A DNA stretch of 64,000 bases, from NCBI GenBank assembly GCA_030847615.1, contig JAUMIR010000004.1, positions 75,237,001 to 75,301,000 of the forward strand, read 5' to 3'. Positions 32,146-47,100 of this stretch are shown in pieces. The notes below the pieces were generated by a model. It worked only from the letters and a program-made list of their open reading frames with translations, was not told where the DNA came from and searched no databases. Numbering within the stretch: position 1 is the stretch's first letter; every line of letters starts with the position of its first letter. This DNA is from Gambelia wislizenii. Lineage: Eukaryota > Chordata > Lepidosauria > Squamata > Crotaphytidae. Position numbers and translations under genes: made by a program.

Positions 32146-35100
32146 GTCTGTGCTTTTGGGGGGTTGGGTTGGGGGGGAATGGTTCCGCTCCCCCATCTTC
32201 CCGCCCGGCTAGCAAACCCTTTACTCCCCATCATAAAAGCTGTGGGGTATTTTTCTTCAACCCCCCACCCACACACTCACATACAAATCCTGGGGAGTAA
32301 ACCTCGTGGATTGTTTTTCTCCATGGGACTTGCTTCCAGGTAAGTATGCTTGGAAGAGTGCGGCCCGATCCAAGGCGCGTTTACTCTGAAGTAAATCCCA
32401 TTGAGTTCAATGGGGTTTACTCCCAAGTAAGGGTGTGCATAGGATTGAGGCCTGGAGAAAGGTTTGATCGTGGTGGGGAGAACCGAGATTGAGATCATGT
32501 TTGGGGAGGGTGCCCGGAGTGGCGGTGGGGGCCGGGGAGAAGGTGAAATCTAGCCTCTCTTGGTGGGAAAGGGTTTTTTTGGATCAATTAGGGGAGGGGG
32601 TTTAATAATGGGATCGATCTCTAGGGAGGCGGGGAGCCATGATGCAGGGAGGGAATGAAATGTCTGAGAATGTGCAAGGCCCCCACGCCGTTTGGTTTTT
32701 TCGGTGCAAGGGGGCTGTTGGAAAAGCACCCTGTTGGTGCGGTGCCAAGAAAAGGGTCCTGGTCGAGGAGGCAGCATGAAGCACCTTTTCCTTGGCGATG
32801 TGTCCTGCGGCCTCTAGGGGTCCCTCGCCCTCTCCCTGGACAAGATCAAGGGGCTGATTATAGTCATCTCGTCGCCCTCAAAGCTGCCAGTTTTCAGAAC
32901 CAGAGAGCCAGGCTGAAGAGGTGGCAGAAATGGAGAAAATGAGCAACCAACTGCAAACAGACTTTGATCTCTGCCTGAAAAGGAAGGAATGATGATTTTG
33001 GGGGGGATGCATTGGGTCAATCATAAAAAATAATAATCAGATAAACCATTTTATTGTTATGTCAAACAAATAATGTGAACTTTCATCAAGTATGTTCACT
33101 GCTTCTGTTCAGGCTGGGTTGTAGTTGAACCACAGGCAGAAGCTCAACAGGCAAGACTTTTTCTAACTCAGGAAATGAAGTGATGGGGAGAGCTTCATTT
33201 GTTGGATTATGGTCTGTGCAAAACAGGGAAGGTCAGCCTTTCTCCACCTCTTTATCCTGGAGGAACCCTTGAAACAATTTTCAGGTCTCAGGAAACCCCT
33301 GCATAAAAATTATTCTATATACTTCTGTTGCTCCCCCCCCCCCCACAGTTACAATCTCTTGAGGAACCCCTAGCAACCTCTTGGGGAACCCTACGGTTCC
33401 AGGGAACCCTGGTTGAGAAACACTGATTCAGAGGGTCACCTTAAGACTGTCAGAACTTGAAAGACAAATGCCCTATGAAATTGACCATTTCTTTCCATCC
33501 CCCTGTGCAAGAGGTTGTTTGTATTTTGAAAAATATTCAGTATACATTGCCACTTTCCTCAAAAAAATTATGTCATGCCAGCCATTTGTTTTAACTCATA
33601 GACTGGGGCTTGTAAAGAGCCACTAGCCTTGGCCTGATCACCTGGCTGGAGGTAAGAATGGCGTCCAGGAATGCAGGCTTGGAAACTCAGAAACTAGATG
33701 GAAGAGAATTCTTCCTTTTTTTCCCCCTGCTACGTTGTCAGTGTCACAAATTATAGCAGTCATGTAGGAAAACAGACCATTAAGGGTTCTTTTTTGGTGA
33801 TTTACTCAGTTTTTGTATTCAGTTGAAAGTCTGCTGGACTATTTTCTTTGAAATCAATTTAAGTGTAAAAGTGGTAATTGAGAGTAATCTTAAAAACTTT
33901 AAAACAGGAAATCCCCATGATGACAAATCCATACAAAAATTGTCTTGTTACTAACCCATAGGAAAGTTGTGCAAGAAAGAATAATGAACTTTTGCAGAAA
34001 GAGAAAGGTCAGTATTAATTGTTAACTCCAGTTTCATGGATTCAGTGTGGGCAGTGTTTTGGTAACTCAGTCTAGTCAGTGGTCAGGATGAGGGAGTACA
34101 ATTTGGGGCTCTTTTTTCTTGTTTTTTGAATCCACAAATGATTCTTGGTTAATATTGTCATCGTTTGATAGCTTCCTGTGTGCACATACCATTCATTTCA
34201 GTGGAATTTGCATTGGCATAAGATTCAGTGGATCAGGGTTATAATGTTCTGTAGAGGAATAGAAATTGATTCTTACTCACTACACATGACACACAGGGCC
34301 AAAATTTACCAAACCCAACTGCTGATTCTGTATTCAAAATCTGGTTGCAGTGGATGCTGACTAAAGCTAACTTCTGCCCCAAGTACATGAATGACTTGGA
34401 ATAATCGAGACCTTGAAACTGCTCAGTGCCCCCATATTTAAATATGTCCGTTTAAATCCCTAGTCACTTATGGCCATTGATGGGTGCACATCTGGAGAGC
34501 AACAACTTGAGAGAGGGTGAATTAAAGGGTTGAGACCATAAAAAAATACCATATGTGTTTTAACATGGAGATTACCTGACAGAACATGTTGTGTCTGATT
34601 CTTTCACTAATACCTGATTATTATAATATTTGAGTACCTGTGTGGGTTGATTTCTATATCTTTTCACAGCATCCTATGAAGAAGGGAAATATTTCTATCT
34701 TGCAAGTGGAACATATAGCTCAGTGACGTAACCAAGTTTGCAGAACAAGCCTACAGCAGAGCAGGGAACTGCCACTTGATCCCTACATGCCCCATTTAAG
34801 CAGCTTAGTATCCTTTCACACTACATAATTATAGCACTATGATTTCCCATTAACCGCCATGGCAGCACCCTAAGAAAACCTGGGTTTTGTGGTTTGGTGA
34901 GGCACTGGAGTAGTCTGGGTGAAAATTTTAAATACCCGTCCCTAAACTGCAAAGCCCAGGATTCCATAGGATTAAAACATGGCTATTAAAGTGCAATTAT
35001 AGCACTATAATTGTGTAGTGTGAAAAGACCCTGAACCTCCCTGACTTTCTTCAGAGTTACAAACATACAGAGTACTATGATCATTATTATTTTTGTAAGC

Positions 35101-38100
35101 TTCTGTACAGGTAAGAATGGGTGCCTGCCTGTTCATGAACGTTCTCTCCTTAGTTTTATTTGGTTGGTTGGTTTTGGCAGGTTTGTGAGGAACAGAAGTG
35201 TGAAGAGGAGGTGTTCCCCTTGGCCATGAATTATGTTGATCGCTACCTGTCCTGTGTCCCCACCCGTAAAAACCACTTGCAGCTTCTAGGCGCTGTCTGT
35301 ATGCTTCTGGCCTCCAAACTTCGAGATACCACACCTCTCAGCGTGGAGAAACTCTGCATCTATACAGACAATTCCATCACACCATGTGAAGTTTTGGTAA
35401 GCTGTTTTCCTTTCTCCAATTTTAACATTCCTTCTCCATATTTCTATGGGTCAGTTTGTGCTGCCACTTATTAGCAATGGATTAGCACTGTGGTTATTTT
35501 TTCCTGTATAGCATAGGTCTTTCCCTTTTCCGTCTCTTTTCCAAGTAGACATGACACCTTTTCTGTGGCTCTGGCAGCATGTGCTTTTCATACTCTTTGG
35601 TTGTGCTCCTGATGGTAATAACTGTTCATAAGTGATCTGGAGTTGCAGAGGTTGACAGCCCCAAATTATTATCCAAAAGAAACCTGTTCTTATATTCCCA
35701 TAGTGTGAAAAGGGGAGTCCTACAGGTTGCAGTGTGTGAAGAGGACTCATTAGCATACCAGTTCTGTTTGGGACAGAATAACTTATCCTGAATGCAAGAA
35801 CTGTTTGCAGTCTCCCTTTGATGCTGACTGCCCTGGAATGTTTGAGATAAACGTTGCATTTTGCAAATATAGCAAAACATCATTTAGAACAGAAGTGCAG
35901 ACCTTGCAGCAGCATGGCCATTTCCAATAGTAGTCCCAGTTGTACAATCAGCAGAACCCAGTGCAAGCAGAAACACATTCAGCAGGTAAGGCAACTTCTC
36001 ACTTAGAGTCATCAAGCTATGAACTTGATGCTGCTCTCATTTTCTCTTAGGGTATGGCCATATGTTAGAGCTGGTAACCAGTAGTTTCTCTACCGAGAGA
36101 CCAGTTAAACTAAGTTAACTGATTTAAAATTTGCAGCTAGTTAGGGATGCTTTCTTAAGAAGGCAGCACTTATTGTAGCTAGTGCTGTCCTGTACTAAAC
36201 TTTACATGAACAGTCTGGTCATTTTGAGTGGAGGATTTCTTTTTAACCACAAACATTATATGAACATATTAAGTATTTTGAGAGTATATAAAGGTTGGGT
36301 TTTCATTGGAGTCCTGTGGGTAAAGTTTTTGATTGAACATGGAATTATATTTCTGGAGAACAAAAGTCTTTAAGGCATCACCCCCAAGATGTTTTTGGCC
36401 TAGAACTTCCATCACCCCTAGTCAGCATCAACAGTGGTCAGGGATTATGGAAACGGGAGTCCAGTCCTCTATAAGCTGAGGACATGGCAAGTCTTTTGAA
36501 GGAGAAGGCATAGCAAAGAGTAAGCAGGACACATGCTGTTACTTACAATGAGATCCTGGGTGTGCTCTTGCCATTGCTGTGTGCTGTCCAGTTGTTTCTG
36601 ACTGATGGTGACCCTAGGGTGAACCTTGGGTTTTATTGGCAAGATTTGTTCAGAGGGGGTTTGACATTACCTGCCTCTGAGGCTGAGAGAGTATGACTTT
36701 CCCCTGGTCACTCAGTGGGCTTCCATAGCTGAGCAGAGATTTGAACCCTGGTCTCCAGAGTCGTAGTCCCAACACTCAAACCAATACACATGCTAGCTGT
36801 CCACACTGCCTCTCGAGTGTGCATACTCAAAAGTATCTAAATAAGGGATCTTTTCTTTCAGAAAAGGAAGAAAGAAATGAACTTACCTTTTAACCTTTCT
36901 GCTGCGCTTTAACAAAGAAGAGGGCTCCTTAGCATAGCTGCCCTCTTAGTTTAGCTCCAGAGACCTTGCTGAGGACAGGCTTCTTGAGGTGGCACTAGGA
37001 TCATGAGCAGAGATGATGGCGTAATATGATCAGGGAGGCCAGGACAGGCTGCCATCCCACTCTTACACCATCCTCACATCAAAATTGAAAAAGGAACTTT
37101 GGGTACACCAAAGTATTTGCACCTGCAGAAGGATTCAAGCAGCTTGTGTCAGCAGTATGGTGTGCGTTAAAGCAAAGGACTTTTTAAGCTGCCAAAGCAA
37201 AAGGGGCAATTTAAATAACTGAATGAAATCACATTTCCAACTTCCATATCCTTTTCCTGAATAAATATGCACTCAGGTTGGTGTAAGATGTAAAACATAT
37301 TCTGCTTGCAAGAGGGTAGGATCCTGTATTATACATAATTGCACATTTTCGGTCATTTTTTTAAAAAAAAATAGAATTTATATATTTTTAGCAGCACAAT
37401 CGCGAAATCAAGGATTTCTGGTCGGCTTTTCCTATATACATGTAAGGACACCAATTAAGATAGTTTACTTGTAGGTTAAGTGGCCAGAATATTCCAAAAG
37501 CAAAGGCCAGTAGCACTTGAGCAGGGTTACTACATTGTATTGGTAACAAATGTGCATCAGCATAATCTTAAGCGGGGTAGTGATGAAAAAAAAACCCAGC
37601 AGATATTTCACCATTTCTGAAGACCAACCTGCTCCCCCTCCACATACACACATTTTGGCAGAACTCCTCTCTACTAGTGGAGGACCACCCCATCCTAATA
37701 CCCTCCCTCACTAGTTGATGGATCTGCAGGTCAAGATTACTGTGCATGGTATTTTAATGACCAGAACTGAATGTTCAAAATTTGCACAACAATAAATACA
37801 TGATTTGTCATACCTAATTTTGCTTGGTCTCCAAAGTCATGTGTTAATAATGGAACTAAGGATGGAGGCTATGCTTGTTTATATTACTTTCAGATACCAT
37901 TTTAAACAAGTTTTAGGAGATACTTTCTGTAAAAGAGACTAAAAATTGATTTAAATAAAAACAGCTCATTTGATTTTGTTTTAAAATACTTTATTCACTC
38001 TGCGTGTTATCAAACGTGATTTCCAAGAGGTTCTTCTTGATCAGTGTTAGGGAAGCTGTGTTGGATTGTGTTGGAATTTCCATCGGCCCTGCCAGCCTGA

Positions 38101-41100
38101 CCAGTGATGAAGCCACTAATGGCAATAGTCTTTCACCAGCATCTGGAATGCTGCAAGTTCTCTATCTCTGTTCTAGACCAAAACCAGGTTAATCAACATG
38201 TAGTTATAATGTTTTGAAGGAAGTGAGTGAGATAATCTCTGAAAGAGCCTTTCTCAGAGGATGGGAGATGAAGCAAAATATGTGGCTTGAGAGAAGAGAA
38301 AGAATCTTGATTTTTTTTAATGCAAATATAAATGGGAAAACCCCTTTACTTCCATGCAACTACCTTTTTGGCAATGCAGGGTGGTTGCTGCTTTGCGTGA
38401 ATGAAAAGTATTGCTCAGTTTTACTGTATGTCCCTAAGGACCCTCCCATCTGACCAGAGTGCAGCATTAATAGAGTAGTAAGCTTTACTTGCAAAGTGTC
38501 GTTGCCATGAAATGAAATTTGTCCTTATCTGTACTTCCGCTCCTAATCATTTAGGGCGTGCCTTGCAACAAGCCATTCCTGTTCACTCGTGTAAGTCCCT
38601 GGAATTCATCTTGAGCACAGACTGGTTACTAGTCCTGCTGCCATTCTGGACCTGTAAAATGGGGTATATTTCAGAGGCAACTGAATACAGCTGCTACAAA
38701 TAGACAGACCTTTCTGCTCATTGAGAAATGCAAACCAGGAAAATAGTATGAGAAGAATGAGATTCCACCTGAGCTATGTGTCCACAGTGGCCAACATACT
38801 CAGGCCTCGTGCTGGAATCAGGTATTGAAATATGGCAACTGGCCATCTCTCCCTGTTGAAACAGTGGATGCAGTGGATATGTTTCTAGTTTTAAGCTCCA
38901 GCTGCCTATCTCTATGACTAAGAAAAAAGAGGTGGGTTTCTTTGTTTGAACATGTTAAGGAGTTGAATCTTCCAGCCAAGAAGATTCCAGAGTCCCTGTG
39001 TGATGTCTTGAATGGAAGAAGCTGAAGACTTTAATATTGGAAGCCAGGAAGTGGTCAGGAAACACAGCTGAGAATGTGAATTTGTCCCTTGATCTGTGAT
39101 CTGGTTTTGAGATACCCTCTAGATTTTGGGCTGTAGGACCGTAGGATGATTTTCATCCTACTTTTGGAATATCACTGGTATTAAGATGTGATTCCCCTGG
39201 GGTACTGCTGGATGGCATCTGGCTCTGGAATTGAGAGTGTTAATATCTCACTTACACAACTGCAGAGAGCTGCTACTTCCCTCCTGTGTGCTAATAATGT
39301 CCCATGCTTTCTTTTCTTTCACAACTGGGCAGTGAGAGTGATCCAGGGAGAGGAAGGAGAAAGCCTCTTCATCAAGGTTTGGACAATAGCTACATCCTGG
39401 CAACTTATCAGGATATAGCAACAAGCCAGCTCCTCCGCAGCTCCTGGAAGGAAAGCTGCCTCACTTTCCCAGCAGGTCAATTTCCTCTTGCAGAAAAGGA
39501 TGCCTGCTTGACACCAGCTCAGCACTCAAAATCATGATGAAGTTATTCTTAGTAGAAGGAAATGATGCAACAAGGAATTTATCCACTTGAAGGAAGCAGG
39601 GTTTCCGTCCACGGGTATTATCTAAGCTGCCTTGCATTTTATTCATTCAGCCAATCTGCTGCATGCAGACTTAACTGCAGAGATGGCTAGAAAGAGCATT
39701 TAATGTCAGCAGGTCACAAGGTCTTTGCTTTGATGGGATCTGCTTTCAAAGTTCATTCATTTACCATCTGGTCTGCCCAGTCCTTGGCCCTGTTGTTCTT
39801 TTCAGATGCTCAGCACTGCCCCATAGATATTGGAGGCTATTTCTTAGCAAAGATAGTTGTGCATCACCAAACACGACCTGGGGAGCAACAGAACTTTCCT
39901 TTCACTCCATGCTCTTTTAGGGAGTTATCACACACTTGCTCTATAGAGTATATACTGCTCTGAACATGAGGTTGTAGAATGGATTGTTCTTAAGCATGTA
40001 AAATGGATAGTGTGTGTATGACCTTTGTGAATGCTTCCCTATGTGAAATACTCCATCCAAACAGAATACTAGCATAGCTGTGAGAGGGGGCTGGCTTACA
40101 ATCGTTGTTTTGGATACACTAAGTTTTAATTGTACATGTGGGGAATATTTTATGTGGGAAGGGGACATTAAAAAACGGCACCTCCCACCAGGAGCCTGAA
40201 GTGATGCAGTCTTCTAGTCTACCACTTCTGATTCTGTCCTGCATAAACCAGGCCTCAGTTTCATAAGGATATCCAAAACACATACACATTTCTTCCAGTT
40301 AATTGACTGTTGCTATCTCCTAAGCGTAGGAGGGCACTGCTTGAAGTGGTTTTCGTTTTCATCAAGAGACTATAATGTCTTGAACTGTCATTCCTCACCA
40401 GGGAGACAAAAGTACACATTTAACTGAAGTTTCCTTTCTGCAAAATGGACCTTTTTCCCCTCCTCATTTTATTATGTACATCTGTTGCTGAGTGGCTTGA
40501 GTGGCTAACTGCATCTGTGACACTTGTCCTTCTGCCTTTGATTCTGATATCAGTTTGATGGGTAGAGATGCTGTTTTCTATGAAGGCTCAGTTGTTCCCA
40601 TAATGATGGGAGGTCTTGAAGCCATGCCCTATGAGGAGCAGCTTAGGGAGCTGGGCATGTTTAGTCTGGAAAAGAGAAGGTTGAGAGGTGACATGATAGC
40701 CATGTTTAAATATTTGAAGGGATGGAGGAAGCTTATTTTCTGCTGCTCCAAAGGCTAAGACACAGAGCAATGGGTTCAAACTACAGGAAAAGAGATTCCA
40801 TCTAAACATTAGGAAGAATTTCCTGACAGTAAGAGCTGTTTGGAAGTGGAATACACTGCCTCGTAGTGTGGTGGAGTCTCCTTCTTTGGAGGTTTTTAAA
40901 TAGAGGCTTGATGGCCATCTGTCAGGAATGATTTGATTGTGTATTCCTGCATAGCAGAGGGTTGGACTGGATGGCCCTTGTGGTCTCTTCCAACTCTATG
41001 ATTCTGTAAGGAGGTGTGCTCGAGATCACTTTCTTTTTTTGTCAATTCCTCCTTGTCTTTTCTGTATCTATACACCTCCATCCCCACATTGCCGTCGGCA

Positions 41101-44100
41101 AATCTGTGCTCAAGTCCGTTCAGCAGTTCACCTACCTGGGAAGCATTATCTCCTCAGATGCCAAGATTGACAAAGAGATCTATCACAGATTAGCAAAGGC
41201 ATATAGCGCATTTGGAAGACTTCACAAAAGAGTCTGGAGCAATAAACACCTGAGGCAAAGCACAAAAATCAGTGTGTATAGAGCCGTTGTACTGTCTATC
41301 CTCCTTTATGGATCTGAAACATGGGTCACCTATCGCCACCACCTACGACTCCTCGAGCGCTTTCATCAGCGCTGTCTACGCACAATCCTAAATATACACT
41401 GGACTGACTATGTGACAAATCTTGCTGTCCTTGAGCAAGCAGGGATCACCAGTATTGAGGCCATGATATTGAGAACGCAGCTGCGCTGGGCAGGGCATGT
41501 TTCTAGGATGGAGGACCATCGCCTCCCAAAAATACTACTCTACGGTGAACTCGCCGTGGGTCAGCGTAAGAGGGGCGCTCCAAAAAAGTGATACAAAGAC
41601 TCCCTGAAACAACATCTCAGGCTCGGCCAAATTGATCACCAACAGTGGTCCGCCCTGGCCTCACATCGGGAGGCATGGAGACGCACTATCCACAATGCTG
41701 CAGCCTTATTTGAGAACTCACGCCAAACAGGTCTTGAAGAGAAACGACAACGCAGAAAGAATCACAACCAAAAACATCACCCAAGGAGACCTGCTGTGCT
41801 TTTTGCAACCGGACTTGTTTATGTCGGATTGGCCTTTTTAGTCATCAGCGTGCTTGCAGAAAGCGCGGGATGTGTCCTTCCTGAATCTTCGTTTGCGAAG
41901 AAAAGCCAGAGAGATATATCTGCCTGTATAGGAACCAGTCACATCTATAGCCTTCTAAGATTAAACCCTCTCTGGTTTTAAGTGTATAACCCTCTTTGTT
42001 TTTAATAAGTAGATCCTCCCATAAGGAGGTGTGCTGCAAAGTGTTGCTAACAGAGCTTTTGGGGGCATATTCAGAATGAGCACTTGAAGCCATAATGAAC
42101 CTAAGAGGCTTCTCTCTGACCCAAGGCTACCAGAGCTACTATACAAACTACCCCTAATTTCATCTTGGGCATTAGTCACAAACCAGCATGCTAAATTTGG
42201 GCTGCAGAATCTCCAAGCTCTGGGGGGAAAGTGCTGGGGACTCAAGAGCAGCATGTACTTCTTTGCATGTGCTTGATCTCCTTTATCTTCCCCCTGCTCA
42301 TCTCACCAGTTACACATGTACTTAGGCTTTCCACTTCCCATCTCAGTGCACAGATATGGAGAGGGTCACCTTCCTAGCTGCTCTCTGCAAGCTGTCTTCC
42401 CCCGACAGCATCAGTCTCTGAAGCTCTGGTTGAGGAAAGAGGGAAAAGTCTCCTGGTAACCTCAGCAGCAAGAGCACTGCAAACTCCCCTCCCCCCGCCC
42501 ACCAGCTATCCTGCCTGAGATTGCTGCTTGCAGACTGCTGATAGAAGTACCAAGATGGTGGTTTGCCCTTGCTGCCTTGCTGTCTAATTGAGTGGACTGT
42601 AGGTAAAACAGGGTGGGGATTTATTGGAAATGGCTGAGAGCCACATATAGCCTGCAAGCTGCAGGTTGTGCACCCCTGCTGGAAACAGGTTAATATGAAT
42701 GTTATAGGAAATACATTTGGGCCAGTAGTCTCTATCTTACTGTGCCTGGTTCTCAGTCAAGGACAGGCTACCTTGACTCTTGGGTCACAACAGAAGTGGA
42801 AGCTACTTTATACTGAGCCAGGTGATTGGCCCATTTAGATCCACATTGTTTCCAATTACAGCAGCTGCTCTCCCAAGGTTTCAGGGAGGGGTGTTTCTTG
42901 GGACATTTTGCAAAAAGTGCTATTTTGGGCAGACTGTGGTAGCACCTCTCCTGCATTCATACTTGCCAGGAGTTCAAGTGATCCTCCTTCCAAATATAAG
43001 GGAATTAAGAATTTCTGCCATATTCTGTAGTTGCTGGAAAAGAAAGAGGGGTGACATTTTTAAGCAAAATAAGAAGACAGCTGGCCTGCTGTTGTCCCTA
43101 GAAGCATCTGGATTTCTGAAAGTTTGAACTAGATAAGCCTTCCCCAATCTGGGGCTTTCCAGATGTTTTAGACTACATTTCACATTATTTCTGACTTGAC
43201 CATGCTGGCTAGGGCTGATGGGTCTTCTAATACAAATCATCTGAAAGACATTGCATAGAGGAAAGCCTGGGTTAGACTCTTAATTGGGGGAAAAACATGC
43301 ATCATAAGAATCTCTGGGAATATAGGGCTTTGACTGCAACTATCACACAAGGACTCCGCTGTGGGCTTAGATAATGAAAATGCCATGGTCTACTGACATG
43401 TCTAGTTGTAACCTTAACTGTGTGGCTAGTTGAGGACTTCAGTGACTGGCTTTGGATCTTGGATAATTCTGCTTCCTAGCCTTAAACTGATATATTTTAC
43501 AGTGTACATTTTGCCTGGGAGGCAGAGAGGCAGAATGTTCAAGGGTTGCTTACATCTTGCATTTATCAGGAGCAGTAGCAAGCTTGTCTGTGGTCCTAGC
43601 TGTGGCAGGAAATAGAGGCAACAATTGTGGAACCTCTGTGCATCCTACGGAAAGCTGCTATGATTTTTATGAATTCTAGAGCCAGTATGGGATAGTGGTT
43701 TGAGTGTTGGACTACAGCTTTGGAGGCCAGTGTTTGACTCGCTGCTCAGCCACAGAAAACCATTGGGTGACCTTGAGCAAGTCACACTCTCTCAGCCTCA
43801 GAGGAAGGCAATGGCAATCTCCCCACCCACCCCTGAACAAATCTTGCCAAGAAAACCTTGTGATAGGTTTGCCTTAGGGTCACTATAAGTCAAGAAATGA
43901 CTTGAAGGCATACAACAACAACAAAGCTGCTTCCTCGTGATACTTTATTTTATCCCTTATTTGTCAGTTCATGGTAAGATTCTAGCCAAGCATATACAGG
44001 TACCAGTCAAACTGTGACTGGCCATGCTTGCTGGGGAATTCTGGATTAGCCTTTCCAAGTTCTGAAGCAGATGCCTGCTCATTGAGTATTTTAATGTTTG

Positions 44101-47100
44101 CTGGGATATCATATGAAGTAAGCTGTATGTTTTTTGTAGTTCTTGGATCCTGTTCACTTACTCTGAGATACCTAATAGAAAAGACTGTTTTTGTATAATA
44201 CTATTTCCTCCTTCTTCTTCTTTTTCTTTTTCTTTTTACATTCAGGACTGGGAGTGTTTAGTTCTAGAGAAGTTAAAATGGGACCTAGTGTCAGTAATAG
44301 CAAATGACTTCCTGGACCATATTCTCCAGCGACTGCTGCTTCCCCAGCATAAAGTGGACTTGGTGAAGAAACACGCACAGACGTTCATTGCATTGTGTGC
44401 TACAGGTATAGTTTGGGTTATGAATGGTAGACTTCTCTGGAAGTGTGCAAGGCTAAAATGAGGCAGACCTTGATTTTGATTCCTAGCTATGCTAAACAAA
44501 TTCTCAGTCTTACCTAAGGTTCTCATTTTTCAAAGAAACTGAACATTCTGTTTGATACCAAATCCCTTTACCTCTGAAGTTTGGTTTCTAAATTCTTTCT
44601 GCCTGAACGTCAGGAATGATGTATGTGTAATTAATATATTAGGGGAAGCCAGTGTGGTGTAGTGGTTTAAGCATTGGACTATGACTCTGGAGAACAGGGT
44701 TTGAATCCCTGCTCAGCCATGAAAACACACTGGGTGACCTTGGGCAAGTCACACTCTCTCAGCCTCAGCGGCTATGACAAACCCCCCTCTGAACAAATCT
44801 TGCCAAGAAAAGCCTGTGACAGGTTTGCCTTGGGGGGTTCCATAAGTCAGAAATGATTTGAAAGCACACAACAACAACAACATATTAGGCTAAATGAGCT
44901 ATCATTCATAAAGGTCCTCAGTTGATCAGTGACATACAATAGGTGCACACAGAAAAACTAATTTGCGTAACAAGGACAAGCCCAGGCACTCTCTTATCAG
45001 AGGCCTTAATCCAACTGCCAGTCCCTGCTAGGGTAGACATATTGAATGTATTGCTGGATGGTAAGCCAGTTTCATAAATGCTATAGCTTCAGTGGGTCTA
45101 CATTAGTTGGAGCTAGCAAATATGTCAGAAGCTTTAAGCACCTGGCTGAAACTAAAAAGCATCTAGCACTTGCTTAGCTTACTTTATATAATCACCTGAA
45201 CTCTCTCTTTCTTGTGGTTCCACTGAGGTAAGAGAACTTTCACAATACCATTGTAGAGTTCTGTCTTCTGTCAGTGTTCTATCTAATTGGGATGGAATGC
45301 CTGGCTCACCACTCACATTCCAGTGGTCATCCAAAATGGGCATCAGATCAGTCCTGAGCCTTTTTTTCTGTGCAGTCAGGGATCAGATTTGAACTTTGCC
45401 ATGTCTGCAGCTGCATTTTTCTGTTACACGTGAAAGGACAAAGGTGCACAGTCACATGCATCTTTAATGGTAACTGGCTTACCATAACATGCCATCAAAA
45501 AGAAGCTGCTGTTAGGTAATGAAGCATCTTGGACAGGCTCCATGTATCATTTGTTTCATTTGTGCTTCGTTCCAGCTATTTTTCTAATTTAAGGTATGAG
45601 GAAGGGGAAGCACTTTGTTATTGCTTTGCAGCTGTAGGATGTGCTCTCCAGTCACTTCTGAGTGACCTGGAAATGATTGGAGAATGCATCATATGGTAAT
45701 GTTTTTCTTTCTTCCTTCCCCTATAGCTACCAGAACACTCAGTTTACTAAAGGCTAGTGTATTATGATGTTGACAGTACTTCCACAGGAAGCAGTACATA
45801 ACTATTACCCTTAGATGCATTTGATGCCCAGTGTTTTCATCATACCCTTCTCCTGTCCATTTGTGCATACCACTCCTAGAAAACAGGTGTATAACATTTT
45901 ATTGCAAGATTATTTCTGTAAGCTTCTGAATTGTGTGAAGATCTTATGCACCTTTTTCAAATTCCTAATGTAACTAGCTACCTTTCTGAGCTAAATTTGA
46001 AAAGTTGTTCTTAACATTTAAAGCCTTTCACAGCCTAGTAGCAATGGGTGTCTTCCTCACTTCACACATTTTCTCCTGCAAATTACATTCTTGCAAACAA
46101 GCTTGTAAAATGTGGGCTAGACAAGTTAACTGTTCAGTGGATTTGTAATTGGCTGACCGGCCGAACCCAAAGGGTGCTCAGCAATGGCTCCTCTTCATCT
46201 TGGAAAGATGTGACCAGTGGGGTGCCACAGGGTTCTGTCCTGGGCCCAATGCTATTCAACATCTTTATCAGTGACTTGGATGAGGGAATTAGGGGCATAC
46301 TTATCAGATTTGCAGATGACACCAACTTAGGAGGAGTAGCTAATACCCTGGAGGACAGGATCAAAATTCAAAATGACCTGGATAAACTGGAGAGCTGGGC
46401 CAAAGCTAACAAAATGAAATTCAATACGGAGAAGTGTAAGGTACTGCACTTAGGGGGGGAAATGAAATGCATAGATATAGGATGGGGGAGACCTGGCTGA
46501 ATGAGACTACGTGCGAAAGGGATCTAGGAGTCCTAGTAGACCACAAGTTGAACATGAGTCAACAGTGTGATGCGGCAGGTAAAAGGGCCAATGCGATTTT
46601 GGGCTGCATCAATAGAAGTATAGTGTCCAGATCAAGGGAAGTAATAGTGCCGCTCTATTCTGCCTTGGTGAGACCTCACCTAGAATACTGTGTCCAGTTC
46701 TGGGCACCGCAATTCAAAAAGGATATTGACAAATTGGAGCGTGTCCAGAGAAGGGCAACTAAAATGGTGAAAGGTCTGGAAACAATGCCTTATGAGGAGA
46801 GACTTAGAGAGCTGGGTATGTTTAGCCTGGAAAAAAGACGGTTAAGAGGCGATATGATAGCCCTGTTTAAGTATTTGAAGGGGTGTCACGTTGAGGATGG
46901 AGCAAGCTTGTTTTCTGCTGCTCCCGAGACTGGAACACGGAGCAATGGATGCAAGCTCCAGGAACAGAGATTCCACCTCAACATTAGGAGGAACTTTTTG
47001 ACAGTAAGAGCTGTTCGGCAGTGGAACACACTCCCTCGGAGTGTGGTGGGGTCTCCTTCCTTGGAGGTCTTTAAACAGAGGCTGGATTGCCATCTCTCGG

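Noticed and set aside
31482..32300. Long overlapping frames on both strands around CCND3 exon 1
   Set aside because: GC-rich DNA has few stop codons; only the frame containing MELLCVEG matches a protein family.
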